Assembly: GCF_022347985.1 (NCBI RefSeq)
Contig: NZ_JAKRFQ010000008.1
Location: forward strand, 1-33,119
Direction of reading: 5' to 3'
DNA from: Photobacterium sp. OFAV2-7
GTDB taxonomy: Bacteria > Pseudomonadota > Gammaproteobacteria > Enterobacterales > Vibrionaceae
DNA: 33,119 bases
The notes under the pieces are model-generated. The model made no database searches and was not told the DNA's origin. It saw nothing but the letters and a program-made list of their open reading frames with translations. Position numbers and translations under genes: made by a program. This document shows positions 18,056-26,104 of the stretch, piece after piece. Within the stretch, counting starts at the first letter, position 1, and every line of letters begins with the position of its first letter.

Positions 18056-18080
18056 GGCAAATGGGCTAGCCCATATTGCC
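18056..18080 (-). repeat. Palindrome spanning the flhA stop codon
   Basis: A perfect 14-base palindrome, ATGGGCTAGCCCAT (18061-18074), contains the TAG stop of flhA at its centre and is extended by GGCAA (18056-18060) and TTGCC (18076-18080) with one unpaired base. It can fold into a strong hairpin at the 3' end of the fliM-flhA operon. Without a T tract it could be an mRNA-stabilising end or a factor-assisted terminator. Confidence 0.55.
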
Positions 18081-20168
18081 AACCACCGACACGTTTTTGT
18101 CATCCGGTATTTCATTGAAAGACAACACATGCAGGCCACGGGCGCATACCCGGGCATAGCGTGCAAGCAGCGGACGTAATTGCGGCAGGACCAGCAGAAT
18201 AGGGCTATGGCCGTGAAGCCGCATATTATCCAGGACTTCAGGCAGGCTGCGTTGGAGCTTTTCGATGACTGTCGGCTCCAGGGCAAAGCCGTCAAGCTGA
18301 ACGTGTCCGCCTGACTGTGCCTGACTGAGCGCGCCCAGCAGGATGTTTTCCAGCTCGCCAGACAGGGTGACCGCCGGAACATCGGCGCGCATGCCGATCA
18401 GGCTGCCGAGTACCACCCGGCGCAAGACGCAGCGGACATCGGCAGCCAGCAGGATCGGGTCTTGCGACAGTTCTGCCGATTCGACCAGCGAGTTGGCAAT
18501 CGTCACGATATCGGCCAGCGAAACGCCGTCGATTGTCAGCTGGCGGAACACCCTCAGTAGCTGCTGCGGGTTGAGTTTCTGCTGCAAGTCATCAGCCAGC
18601 TTGCTGTTCAGGCTGGCCAGCCGCTCTATGACTCCCGAGATTTCCTCTGGGCTCAGAATATCGTCGATGTGATCGTTGATCACCTTGCTGACATGGGTCG
18701 AGATAATGGTGGCGTGGTCGACAACGGTATAGCCGAGATTGACGGCCTTGTCTTTTTCGGCCGGGACAATCCACAGCGCTTCCATGCCGTAGGCCGGATC
18801 CTTGGTGATGATGCCGTCGACATTGCCGTAAACCTGCCCCGGATTAATCGCTAGCAGACGGTCGGCCTCAAGCTCGGCCTCGACGATAGTCGCGCCCCGG
18901 ACGGCAATCTTGTATTGGCTCGCCTCAAGCGCCAGGTCATCTTTGACATGGATTTGCGGGATCACAAATCCGCGCTGTTCGGTCAGGGTCTTGCGGATCC
19001 CTATCAGTCTGCTGAGCAGCTCGGCGCCCTGGCGGCGGTCGATTAGGTTGACCAGCCGGAAACCAACATTCAGGCTCAGTGCATGAACCAGAGGAATATC
19101 TCCGGCAGCCAGCTCCTTGTTCTCAGGCTGGTCATGCTGTTCGACAATCTCCTCGGCCCGGGCCAGGTCCTCGTCATTGACTTCTGTGCTGTCAATATTG
19201 CGCATCCGCCACCCGGCAAGGCCGATCACAGCGGCAAAACACAGGAAGGCCAGATGCGGCATGCCTGGGATCAGGCCGAGTACCAGCATAATGCCGGACA
19301 CAACAAACATAATGACCGGTGACGCCAGCATCTGCTTGCCGATTTGCTTTGACAGGTCGTTGCTGTCGGCAACACGGGTCACAATAATCGCTGCGGCCGT
19401 CGCCAGCAGCAGCGACGGGATCTGGGCAACCAGACCGTCACCGATGGTTAGCAGGGCATAGGTTTCAAAGGCTTCGGAAAACGACAGGCCGTACTGGAAT
19501 ACCCCGATACTGATCCCGCCGATGATGTTGATGAACAGGATCAGCATCCCGGCAACGGCATCACCACGGACAAACTTCGAGGCACCGTCCATCGAGCCGT
19601 AGAAGTCGGCTTCCTGGGCCACATCCTCGCGGCGGCGCTTAGCCTGGTTATGATCGATAATGCCGGCATTCAAATCGGCATCGATGGCCATCTGCTTACC
19701 CGGCATGGCATCAAGGGTAAAGCGGGCACTTACTTCGGAGATACGCTCGCCACCTTTGGTGACAACCACGAAGTTAATGATCATCAGGATCACGAACACC
19801 ACCATACCGACCACGTAGTTTCCGCCGATCACCACATCACCAAATGCCTGAATGACCTTACCAGCCGATTCGCCCCCTTCGTGGCCGTTGAGCAGTACCA
19901 CCCGGGTCGAGGCGACATTCAGCATCAGGCGGAGCAGGGTTGCCACCAGCAGGATGCTCGGGAACACCGAGAAATCGAGCGGCCGCTTGCTGTAGACACT
20001 GACCAGCATTACCAGCAGCGCCAGAACGATGTTGAAGGTAAACAGCATATCCAGCACGAACGGCGGGATAGGCAGGATCACCATCGCCAGTATCGTCATC
20101 AGGAGCAGCGGGATCCCTAATTGCCCTTTGGTTAGTAGCTGTATTAACGGGGTGAGTTTTTGTTTCAT
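18066..20168 (-). CDS. flhA: Lateral flagellar export gate protein FlhA
   Basis: A 700-residue protein (Salmonella FlhA is 692) forming the nonameric export gate ring of the flagellar type III secretion apparatus. The N-terminal half has about eight membrane helices, starting around residue 18. The conserved FHIPEP-type cytoplasmic loop is seen as GGERISEVSARFTLDAMPGKQMAIDADL, and the large cytoplasmic domain (about 330-700) binds export chaperones and includes the PALWI-like EALWIVPAEK stretch. It is the last gene of the minus-strand operon, 16 bases after flhB. The neighbouring lafK and motY mark it as the lateral rather than the polar copy; that assignment rests on context. Confidence 0.95.
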   Translation of the reverse strand: MKQKLTPLIQLLTKGQLGIPLLLMTILAMVILPIPPFVLDMLFTFNIVLALLVMLVSVYSKRPLDFSVFPSILLVATLLRLMLNVASTRVVLLNGHEGGESAGKVIQAFGDVVIGGNYVVGMVVFVILMIINFVVVTKGGERISEVSARFTLDAMPGKQMAIDADLNAGIIDHNQAKRRREDVAQEADFYGSMDGASKFVRGDAVAGMLILFINIIGGISIGVFQYGLSFSEAFETYALLTIGDGLVAQIPSLLLATAAAIIVTRVADSNDLSKQIGKQMLASPVIMFVVSGIMLVLGLIPGMPHLAFLCFAAVIGLAGWRMRNIDSTEVNDEDLARAEEIVEQHDQPENKELAAGDIPLVHALSLNVGFRLVNLIDRRQGAELLSRLIGIRKTLTEQRGFVIPQIHVKDDLALEASQYKIAVRGATIVEAELEADRLLAINPGQVYGNVDGIITKDPAYGMEALWIVPAEKDKAVNLGYTVVDHATIISTHVSKVINDHIDDILSPEEISGVIERLASLNSKLADDLQQKLNPQQLLRVFRQLTIDGVSLADIVTIANSLVESAELSQDPILLAADVRCVLRRVVLGSLIGMRADVPAVTLSGELENILLGALSQAQSGGHVQLDGFALEPTVIEKLQRSLPEVLDNMRLHGHSPILLVLPQLRPLLARYARVCARGLHVLSFNEIPDDKNVSVVGNMG

Positions 20169-20184
20169 TTCAGCTCAGATCCGG

Positions 20185-21312
20185 TTAGCGACGCAATTCC
20201 TTGGGAATTGTGACTTGTGGGAATTCAGGTTTATGGGACTGGCGTCCCTGTTTGTATTGCTCCATCTGGAACACAAAGGTCAGCACATGGGCAACGGCAA
20301 CGTACAACGGGGCAGGGATTTCCTGCCATTCGTTGGTTGAGTAATAAACGGCTCGTGTAAGGGCCGGTATTTCGACAATCGGGCGTTCGTGCTGGCGCGC
20401 GACCTGCTGCATCTGCAGGGCTACCTGATCAACGCCTTTGGCGAGGACAAAGGGAGCACCAGCCTTGTCCAGATCGTATTTCAGGGCGATGGCGTAGTGG
20501 GTCGGGTTGGTGATCACCACGTCGGCCTGCGGGACGGTTTTCATCATCTGGCGCTGGGACATCTGACGCTGCAGTTGGCGGATTTTCGCCTTGACCTCAG
20601 GTTTACCCTCGCTGTTCTTGTGTTCTTCCTTAACCTCTTGCTTGGTCATCTTGAGCTGTTTAGTGTACTCCCAGCCTGCATATGGCATCTCAAGAACAGC
20701 AATCAGCAAAAGGGCGAGGCCAAAGCTGAACAGGCCCTGCCACAGTAAGTCGACGGTTTGCAGAATAGCTTCGGTGAGCGGCAGGCGTTGGAGCATGGCT
20801 ATCTGGGTCAGGTTGTTGCTCAGCATCAGGTACAGGGTGGCACTGATCAAGGTGACTTTAAGAATACTTTTGATCAGCTCGGCCAGCGACTTGGTTGAGA
20901 ACATCCGCTTGATCCCCGATATCGGGTTGAGCTTGGATAGCTTTGGTTGGGCAGCCTTGCCCGAGACGTTCCAGCCACCTCGAACGATATTGGCAAGTAT
21001 GGTGATAAGCACCAACAGCCCGAGCATCGGCGCGATGGCCAGCAGCATGGACTTTAAGCTGATACCGAGATGCTTGAGCATGTATTCGGTCTCGAAGGCG
21101 GCACTTTTCGGCAGCTTCATATTCAGGGTGGTGATCACCTGAAACATTTCAGCCAGCGCGCCCGAGAAGGCATTGAGCAGCAGGGCGGCCCCGAGTGTCA
21201 TCAGTGCAGTTACCAGCTCTTTGGAGCGCGGAAGGTTACCTTCCTCCCTGGCTTTTCGCAGTTTCTGTTCACTGGGCTGTTCCGTTTTGTCCTGGCTGCT
21301 GTTGTCACTCAT
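20185..21312 (-). CDS. flhB: Lateral flagellar export switch protein FlhB
   Basis: A 375-residue inner-membrane component of the flagellar export gate that switches secretion from hook to filament subunits. It starts with the hydrophilic DKTEQPSEQKLRKAREEG segment common to all FlhB proteins, has four membrane helices (about 30-215), and a cytoplasmic domain with the self-cleaving NPTH motif. The cleavage site is Asn269-Pro270, the same numbering as in Salmonella, so the length is conserved. Its ATG overlaps the fliR stop by one base. Confidence 0.95.
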   Translation of the reverse strand: MSDNSSQDKTEQPSEQKLRKAREEGNLPRSKELVTALMTLGAALLLNAFSGALAEMFQVITTLNMKLPKSAAFETEYMLKHLGISLKSMLLAIAPMLGLLVLITILANIVRGGWNVSGKAAQPKLSKLNPISGIKRMFSTKSLAELIKSILKVTLISATLYLMLSNNLTQIAMLQRLPLTEAILQTVDLLWQGLFSFGLALLLIAVLEMPYAGWEYTKQLKMTKQEVKEEHKNSEGKPEVKAKIRQLQRQMSQRQMMKTVPQADVVITNPTHYAIALKYDLDKAGAPFVLAKGVDQVALQMQQVARQHERPIVEIPALTRAVYYSTNEWQEIPAPLYVAVAHVLTFVFQMEQYKQGRQSHKPEFPQVTIPKELRR

Positions 21313-22088
21313 TAGCGACTGGCCTCCAGATCAGCCATCATCTGCAGTGTTTCGCTGCAAAGACGGGTAAAGTTCTCCGGAATACCGGACGTGGTGATAA
21401 GCAGGCACATCATGCCGAGCAGCATGGTCATCGGGAAACCCAGTGCAAAAACGTTGAGCTGCGGTGCGGCGCGGTTCATCATGCCGAAGGCACCGTTCAC
21501 CAGTAGCATCGCGCATACCGCGGGTAGCGCCAGCAAGAAGGCGGCGGCAATCATCCAGCCCAGCCGCATGATCACGCTATACAGCGCATCCTGGCTCGGC
21601 ATTTCGCCCACCGGCCAGACGTTAAAGCTTTGCACCACCACATCAAGGGCGACCAAATGGCCGTCAAGGGCGAGAAACAGCAGCAGGGTGTAGAACTGGT
21701 AATACTTACCGAGGGTAGGAATACTGACGCCGTTTACCGGATCGTTGCTCATGGCCATACCGAGGCCCATTTGCATCGACAGGATTTGCCCCATGGTGGT
21801 GAATACCGCAAACAGCAGCTCGAGCATCAATCCCATGATGCCGCCGATCACCACTTGCTGGGCACCGAACAGCAGGGCATCGAGCGAGAAGGGATCGATA
21901 CTGGGCATTGACGGCATCAGCGGTGCCGCCAGCATACTGAGCATCAGCGCCAGCCCGATCCGGATTTGGGTCGGGATTGCCGTGCCGCCAAAAATCGGCA
22001 TCACCAGCATCGCAGCGCTGAGGCGAAAAAAAGGCCACCAGATCTGTCCTAGCCAGGCGGTCAGCTGGGCTGCTGAGATATCGAGCAT
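21312..22088 (-). CDS. fliR: Lateral flagellar export protein FliR
   Basis: A 258-residue inner-membrane protein with about six hydrophobic segments that assembles with FliP and FliQ into the core export channel. Conserved features are LGQIWWPFFRLSAAMLVMP near the start, P-rich turns with GG.AIP, and the segment from MGLGMAMSNDPVNG, which corresponds to the family's GFA....P motif region. The start at 22088 lies three bases after fliQ. FlhB follows with a one-base overlap. Confidence 0.93.
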   Translation of the reverse strand: MLDISAAQLTAWLGQIWWPFFRLSAAMLVMPIFGGTAIPTQIRIGLALMLSMLAAPLMPSMPSIDPFSLDALLFGAQQVVIGGIMGLMLELLFAVFTTMGQILSMQMGLGMAMSNDPVNGVSIPTLGKYYQFYTLLLFLALDGHLVALDVVVQSFNVWPVGEMPSQDALYSVIMRLGWMIAAAFLLALPAVCAMLLVNGAFGMMNRAAPQLNVFALGFPMTMLLGMMCLLITTSGIPENFTRLCSETLQMMADLEASR

Positions 22089-22091
22089 GGG

Positions 22092-22361
22092 TTAGCCGAT
22101 CAGGTGCGGAATATCGAGGAACAGACGATTGAACAAATCCCCCAGGGTCCGTAGCAGCCAGGGGCCGGCAAAGCCCAGCATGGCAAACGTCATCAGCAGG
22201 CGAGGCAAAAAGCTCAGTGTCTGTTCGTTAATCTGGGTCGCAGCCTGAAAGATACTCACGACCAGCCCGACCAGCAGGCTGGGGACAATCATGACACAGA
22301 CCATACTGACGATGATCAGCAGCGCTTCACCAAAAAACGAGGCGATAAATTCAGTACCCAT
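22092..22361 (-). CDS. fliQ: Lateral flagellar export protein FliQ
   Basis: An 89-residue protein, exactly the usual FliQ length, with two membrane helices (about 14-38 and 52-76). The family motif around VSIFQAATQINEQTLSFLPR is clear. Four copies join the FliP-FliR channel complex. It is two bases after fliP and three bases before fliR, consistent with tight translational coupling. Confidence 0.95.
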   Translation of the reverse strand: MGTEFIASFFGEALLIIVSMVCVMIVPSLLVGLVVSIFQAATQINEQTLSFLPRLLMTFAMLGFAGPWLLRTLGDLFNRLFLDIPHLIG

Positions 22362-22363
22362 AT

Positions 22364-23092
22364 CTATCCAAAGCTCGCACTGAGTGTGCCGACGGTCATC
22401 GACCAGCCGTCGACCATTACGAAAACCATTAATTTGAACGGCAGAGAAATAATCAGCGGCGACAGCATCATCATACCCATCGCCATCAGTACGCTGGCCA
22501 CCACGATATCGATGATCAGAAACGGGATGAACAGCATGAAGCCGATTTGGAAAGCGGTTTTCAGCTCACTGAGAATGAAGGCGGGCATCACAATCAGGAA
22601 ATCCAGCTCGTCCATATTCTGCGGTGTCGGTTCATTGGCAATGCGCAGAATCTGCTCGAGATCGGTCTCGCGGGTCTGCTGCAACATAAACTGGCGCAGG
22701 GGCTTTTCTGCGGTGCTGAAGGCATCGACCATGGTCAGCTCGTCGCTCTGGAAGGGAACAACGGCATTATCGTAGATGTCATAGAGTACCGGGCGCATGA
22801 TAAACAGAGACAGTGTCAGGGCGATACCGACCAGCACCCGGTTCGGCGGGCTTTGCTGAAGCCCCATCGCCTGGCGCAAAATGCCCAGTACGATGATGAT
22901 CCGGGTAAAGCTGGTTACCATCAACAGCATGGCTGGCAGAAAAGCCAGTGCTGTCATTAACAGGAAGATTTGCAGCTTGACGCTGTATTCTTCCGGGCCG
23001 TCCGGGCCGTTGATAGTCAGCAGCGACAGATCCTGTGCCAGCGACGGAAAGCTAAGTAGCAGGAGTGCCAGCAGTAGCCCGAACTTACGCAT
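22364..23092 (-). CDS. fliP: Lateral flagellar export protein FliP
   Basis: A 242-residue protein of the flagellar export channel (E. coli 245). It has a cleavable signal peptide (about residues 1-19, ending FPSLAQ) and four membrane helices. The FliP signatures TSFTRIIIVLGILRQAMG.QQ.PPN and the MMLSPLIISLPFKLMVFVMVDGW C-terminal part are intact. The ATG overlaps the fliN stop as TAATG. No fliO lies between fliN and fliP, unlike in most polar flagellar operons. Confidence 0.96.
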   Translation of the reverse strand: MRKFGLLLALLLLSFPSLAQDLSLLTINGPDGPEEYSVKLQIFLLMTALAFLPAMLLMVTSFTRIIIVLGILRQAMGLQQSPPNRVLVGIALTLSLFIMRPVLYDIYDNAVVPFQSDELTMVDAFSTAEKPLRQFMLQQTRETDLEQILRIANEPTPQNMDELDFLIVMPAFILSELKTAFQIGFMLFIPFLIIDIVVASVLMAMGMMMLSPLIISLPFKLMVFVMVDGWSMTVGTLSASFG

Positions 23093-23448
23093 TATTTGGT
23101 TAGCCCTTTCAGCATGTCGTTGTCGTCGACAATATTGACCAGACGCAGGCCGTATTTGTTGTTGACGATCACCACTTCTGCGTGGCCTAGCAAGGTACCG
23201 TTGACTTTGACATCCATGGCCTCGCCGCTGAGCTTGTCCAGCTCGATGACGGTGCCGAGCGAAACATTCATCAAATCGCCCACCATCAGTTCGGTACTGG
23301 CGACTTCAAGCGTCAGGTTGACCGGGATATTGCGGATAAACGACATATCCTTGGCGGCTGAAGCTGTGCCGGGCATCGGATCCTGGCCCAGGCTACCCAA
23401 GTCCAGTTCATCAAGGTCAATATTCAGGTCATTGGTTTGTTCAGACAT
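23092..23448 (-). CDS. fliN: Lateral flagellar motor switch protein FliN
   Basis: A 118-residue protein with an acidic, variable N-terminal third (LDELDLGSLGQD) and a C-terminal SpoA/surface-presentation domain (about 40-118) with the conserved VNLTLEVAST, LSLG-like VSLGTVIELDK and the G.LLG.AEVVIVN..YGLRLV segment. FliN forms the C-ring base with FliM and helps dock the FliH/FliI export complex. It lies 11 bases after fliM and overlaps fliP by one base. Confidence 0.95.
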   Translation of the reverse strand: MSEQTNDLNIDLDELDLGSLGQDPMPGTASAAKDMSFIRNIPVNLTLEVASTELMVGDLMNVSLGTVIELDKLSGEAMDVKVNGTLLGHAEVVIVNNKYGLRLVNIVDDNDMLKGLTK

Positions 23449-23459
23449 GATCGTTCCTG

Positions 23460-24353
23460 TTACTGTTTAATAACATCTTGAACTTGAAGTACAAGACTGG
23501 CGTTGTTTTCTGCTATTCGGGCGGTAAATAGCGGCGTTTTGCCCGCTCGGACCGTCACTTCGCCCGGGAGCTCGACAGGGATAACATCGCCCTGTTTCAG
23601 ATCCATAACATCGCCCAGAGACAGGCGACGTTCGCACAGGGTGGTCATCAGACGCATCGGTGCCTGACATAGCTTGGCCTGAATGCGAGCCTGGAGCTCG
23701 GGGTCGGTTTCCACATCCGTCGGCTTGCACTGCTGCTCCCGGAGAAAATCCAGGCCGGCAAAAGGCAGGGCAATGTCAAACCAGCCCTGGTGGCCGCAGA
23801 CATCAATGGTAAAGCGGCACACCTGATAGAGCTGGTTGTTTTGAATTGGATTGCCGAGACGCAGCGTGTTTTTCTCGGTCAGCTGGCTGTTCCAGCTGGT
23901 TATGCTGTGCCAGCCGTTGGCAAACTGTTCCAGTGCCAGGTTGAAAAAACGTTCAACCAGGCGTAACTCGGTATCACTCATGTCACTGTGGCGTCTGACA
24001 TTGTTGCCGCTACCGCCAAAAAACAGATCGACCATAAAAAATAGCAGATCCCCGTCGATAGAGACGGCACCGTGCAAATCGTGCGGGCTTACGGTGAACT
24101 CGCGATAAAGGCTGGGTTTTTGCAGTTGCTGTAAGTAGTCCTGCAGTTTCAGCGTGTCTTGTTGTTCAAAGCGAAATTCAACAGGGTGGCGCAACAGGTG
24201 GTGAAATGACTGGCGAGCTGAACGTTCGAACTGTTTGCAGACATTATCAATGATGGCTTGTAAGGCGCCGATGCGGTGCTCAGGACTTGCGAGATCAAAA
24301 GCACGAACTTCAACCTGATCAAGTTCTGAGATTATTTTGCTCTTTTTCGTCAT
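23460..24353 (-). CDS. fliM: Lateral flagellar motor switch protein FliM, short N-terminus
   Basis: A 297-residue C-ring protein (E. coli FliM is 334) that joins FliG to FliN. The middle CheC-like domain carries a GGSG motif at 113-116, equivalent to the FliG-binding GGXG loop, and the C-terminal SpoA domain covers about 220-297. The N-terminal EIDALL CheY-binding segment and the linker after it are missing: the protein begins almost directly at VEVRAFDLASPEHR, which aligns with the DIRPYDP region of E. coli FliM. The frame upstream of the start is open for only about 20 codons and contains no such motif. The ATG at 24353 is used, although its AGG is very close; a TTG at 24365 would add four residues. 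It is the first gene of the operon running to flhA. Confidence 0.88.
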   Translation of the reverse strand: MTKKSKIISELDQVEVRAFDLASPEHRIGALQAIIDNVCKQFERSARQSFHHLLRHPVEFRFEQQDTLKLQDYLQQLQKPSLYREFTVSPHDLHGAVSIDGDLLFFMVDLFFGGSGNNVRRHSDMSDTELRLVERFFNLALEQFANGWHSITSWNSQLTEKNTLRLGNPIQNNQLYQVCRFTIDVCGHQGWFDIALPFAGLDFLREQQCKPTDVETDPELQARIQAKLCQAPMRLMTTLCERRLSLGDVMDLKQGDVIPVELPGEVTVRAGKTPLFTARIAENNASLVLQVQDVIKQ

Positions 24354-24416
24354 AACCTTAGGCAACCGATGGGTTTTCGTTAAACGTAACTGTACGTTGA
24401 ATATGCTTAATTAAGT

Positions 24417-24445
24417 AATAAAGCGCCAATTGAATATAAAAACAA
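24417..24445 (-). promoter_or_regulatory. Candidate promoter of fliM operon
   Basis: On the minus strand TTGTTT (24445-24440) is separated by 17 bases from TTTATT (24422-24417), about 65 bases before the fliM ATG. In such AT-rich DNA chance matches are frequent. No sigma-54 type -24/-12 element was found on this strand. Confidence 0.3.
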
Positions 24446-24886
24446 TGCTGACATTTATCTTCATAAATAATAAACACTGTTTCTTTTTCTTGTTGATTTA
24501 ATTTTAAATCAACATTTAACCTTTAGTCGCATTTTAATTAAACAATGTTTACTAGAATGCTGGAATCAGGGTCACAACAATTAATATTAATGGTTATACT
24601 CGGTTATTAAATCTTATTAACAAGAGAGTAAATAGCATTCTTGTTGTGTATTATTTAAACAGTCATTTAGAGCGCAGTTCTGATAATAGTATTTTATTGC
24701 TCTCAATCGTGTTGTTTTTAATCAATAATTTGTATTTACCCGTCCTGTTATTGACTATGATGTTAATTAACAAGCCAATTTCAATCGCGGGAGACTACCG
24801 TTTGAGCAATAGGTTTGTCAAACGAATATAACAGTTATCAGCTATGTCAAAAAAACATCACCTTATTTTTCCATGGGTTCATTATA

Positions 24887-24922
24887 TTGACAGTTGACAT
24901 ATTATTCTTAATGTTTTCTTAT
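24887..24922 (+). promoter_or_regulatory. Candidate sigma-70 promoter with tandem TTGACA boxes
   Basis: Two consensus -35 hexamers, TTGACA at 24887-24892 and 24894-24899, lie seven bases apart. The second is followed after 17 bases by TCTTAT (24917-24922), a fair -10 box. Transcription would run toward motY with a leader of about 300 bases. Confidence 0.4.
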
Positions 24923-24978
24923 TCACCTAAAAAATATTTAAAGTAATTGCTCTTAAGCGCCTAGGTGATTATCAATTA

Positions 24979-25082
24979 GTGGCATTTTGATTCTGTGTTT
25001 TTGTCAGAATCTAGGTGTTTTGATTGCGCTTCTTTGCCTTCACATTATTTCATACGCTCTATTTACCAGTAGGTGGCATTTT
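24979..25082 (+). repeat. Direct repeat pair GTGGCATTTT upstream of motY
   Basis: GTGGCATTTT occurs at 24979-24988 and 25073-25082, 94 bases apart (close to nine helical turns). The core TGGCAT resembles the -24 half of a sigma-54 promoter, but neither copy has a GC at the correct -12 distance. They could be binding sites of a regulator. Confidence 0.35.
25013..25028 (+). promoter_or_regulatory. Sigma-54-like -24/-12 element
   Basis: The sequence AGGTGTTTTGATTGCG has the invariant GG and GC at the correct 10-base spacing and a perfect TTGC -12 box, but a weak -24 box (AGGTGT against TGGCAC). It lies about 200 bases before motY, whose operon includes the sigma-54 activator lafK. Confidence 0.3.
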
Positions 25083-25228
25083 TCTGCCTGGTGGTGGAAG
25101 TGGTTAAATGCTTGATTGTTTAAAAGATTAAGCTTTTAACGAGACGAAAATTCTTTTTGAGCGGGGAGGTTTTCGCCTGTGTGTATGGTTATGCATTTAC
25201 CGTAGCTATGTTATTTCTAGGCTCTTTG

Positions 25229-26104
25229 ATGGTTAGACAAAGCAGTTTTATTCTATTGTTACTATTGGCTTCTTTCTCGGTTTATAGCGAGGAAAATGTA
25301 AAAGTATCTGCATTGGACAATAGTCGATGGGCTTTCTCCGGTGATAATACTTTGTGCTCAATTGAGCATGAAATAAAAGGCTTTGGAATAGCTAAGTTAA
25401 TAGCTGAAGCTGGAGAAGAATTACGCCTTGAGCTTAAGTCTAATGAGATAACAAACCTAACAGTACTGCACTCTGTGTATGAGATCTCTCCGGTCTGGGA
25501 ATCAAACAATGCCAAGTTTATTGACTCTCTTGGAGATGCTAATAACTCTAATGCCACAGGTGAAATTATTGTTAATAAAGCCGATGCGATTTTTGAACAC
25601 CTGAAAAGTGGCTCTTGGATAAAAGTGATTATTAATAGTGGTCGTCAATTAAATGACGAGATTATTTTGTCCAATATTAATTTTGAGGTTCCTGCCGAAG
25701 AGTTTGTGGCCTGTCGCAACAGCTTAATTCCCGTCAACTATCAGCAGATAAGGAATAATGTCTTCTATTTCGATTTTGGCTCATCGGATGTGTCAAAAAA
25801 CAGTCATCGGACACTGAAGGGGATCGCTGAGTTTGTCAGTGCGACGCAGTCGATTAGCAAGATTCTGGTTGATGGCTACTCAGATAGCCAGGGCCGTACA
25901 GGCGTGAAGTTGCGCATGTCCAGAGAGCGTGCAGAAGAGGTCGCTTCTCTGCTCATTGAGTATGGTATCCCTCGCTCTATGCTTCAAATCCGCTCCCACG
26001 GTGACCGTTATCCTGTCGAGGATAACGCTGAGGTGGCAGGGCGGCAAAAGAATCGCCGGGTAAGCGTCCGTTTAATTAAGAAATCAGTGGTAGGCCGATC
26101 ATGA
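25229..26104 (+). CDS. motY: Sodium-driven motor protein MotY (lateral type)
   Basis: A 291-residue secreted protein: signal peptide (about 1-21, SVYS before EEN), a MotY-specific N-terminal domain ([20 protein letters not shown], then a region ending EEFVACRN) and a C-terminal OmpA-like peptidoglycan-binding domain (about 175-285) with the VDGYSDSQG and [11 protein letters not shown] motifs. In Vibrio, MotY forms the T ring that anchors stators. The start is uncertain: the frame is open from a TTG at 25157, a GTG at 25181 follows a GGGGAGG by 11 bases, and the ATG at 25229 gives the cleanest signal peptide. The first two thirds use AT-rich codons, unlike the genes downstream. The stop overlaps lafK as ATGA. 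Confidence 0.85.
   Translation: MVRQSSFILLLLLASFSVYSEENVKVSALDNSRWAFSGDNTLCSIEHEIKGFGIAKLIAEAGEELRLELKSNEITNLTVLHSVYEISPVWESNNAKFIDSLGDANNSNATGEIIVNKADAIFEHLKSGSWIKVIINSGRQLNDEIILSNINFEVPAEEFVACRNSLIPVNYQQIRNNVFYFDFGSSDVSKNSHRTLKGIAEFVSATQSISKILVDGYSDSQGRTGVKLRMSRERAEEVASLLIEYGIPRSMLQIRSHGDRYPVEDNAEVAGRQKNRRVSVRLIKKSVVGRS

Larger units (their letters stand above)
24354..25228. promoter_or_regulatory. AT-rich divergent control region of the lateral flagellar genes
   Basis: About 875 bases between fliM and motY. It is strikingly AT-rich, with many runs of A and T, between genes of much higher GC. It contains candidate promoters for both sides, two GTGGCATTTT repeats 94 bases apart, two CTAGGTG repeats 50 bases apart and a 7-bp inverted repeat (GATTCTG/CAGAATC, 24989-25011). 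A 61-codon frame at 24646-24831 is hydrophobic, but its composition follows the AT richness and it is not called. An H-NS-silenced control region is the likely reading. Confidence 0.6.

Noticed and set aside
24646-24831. A 61-codon hydrophobic frame in the AT-rich control region
   Set aside because: The leucine and isoleucine richness follows from the base composition, the start would be a GTG without a clear ribosome binding site, and no family is recognised.
25074-25088. A TGGCAT...TGCC sequence as a sigma-54 promoter
   Set aside because: The GG and GC are nine bases apart instead of ten, a spacing that normally abolishes sigma-54 promoter function.
25162-25177. A second sigma-54-like GG-N10-GC near the motY start
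   Set aside because: Both half sites are poor apart from the invariant pairs, and the GG run is better explained as a Shine-Dalgarno-like sequence.
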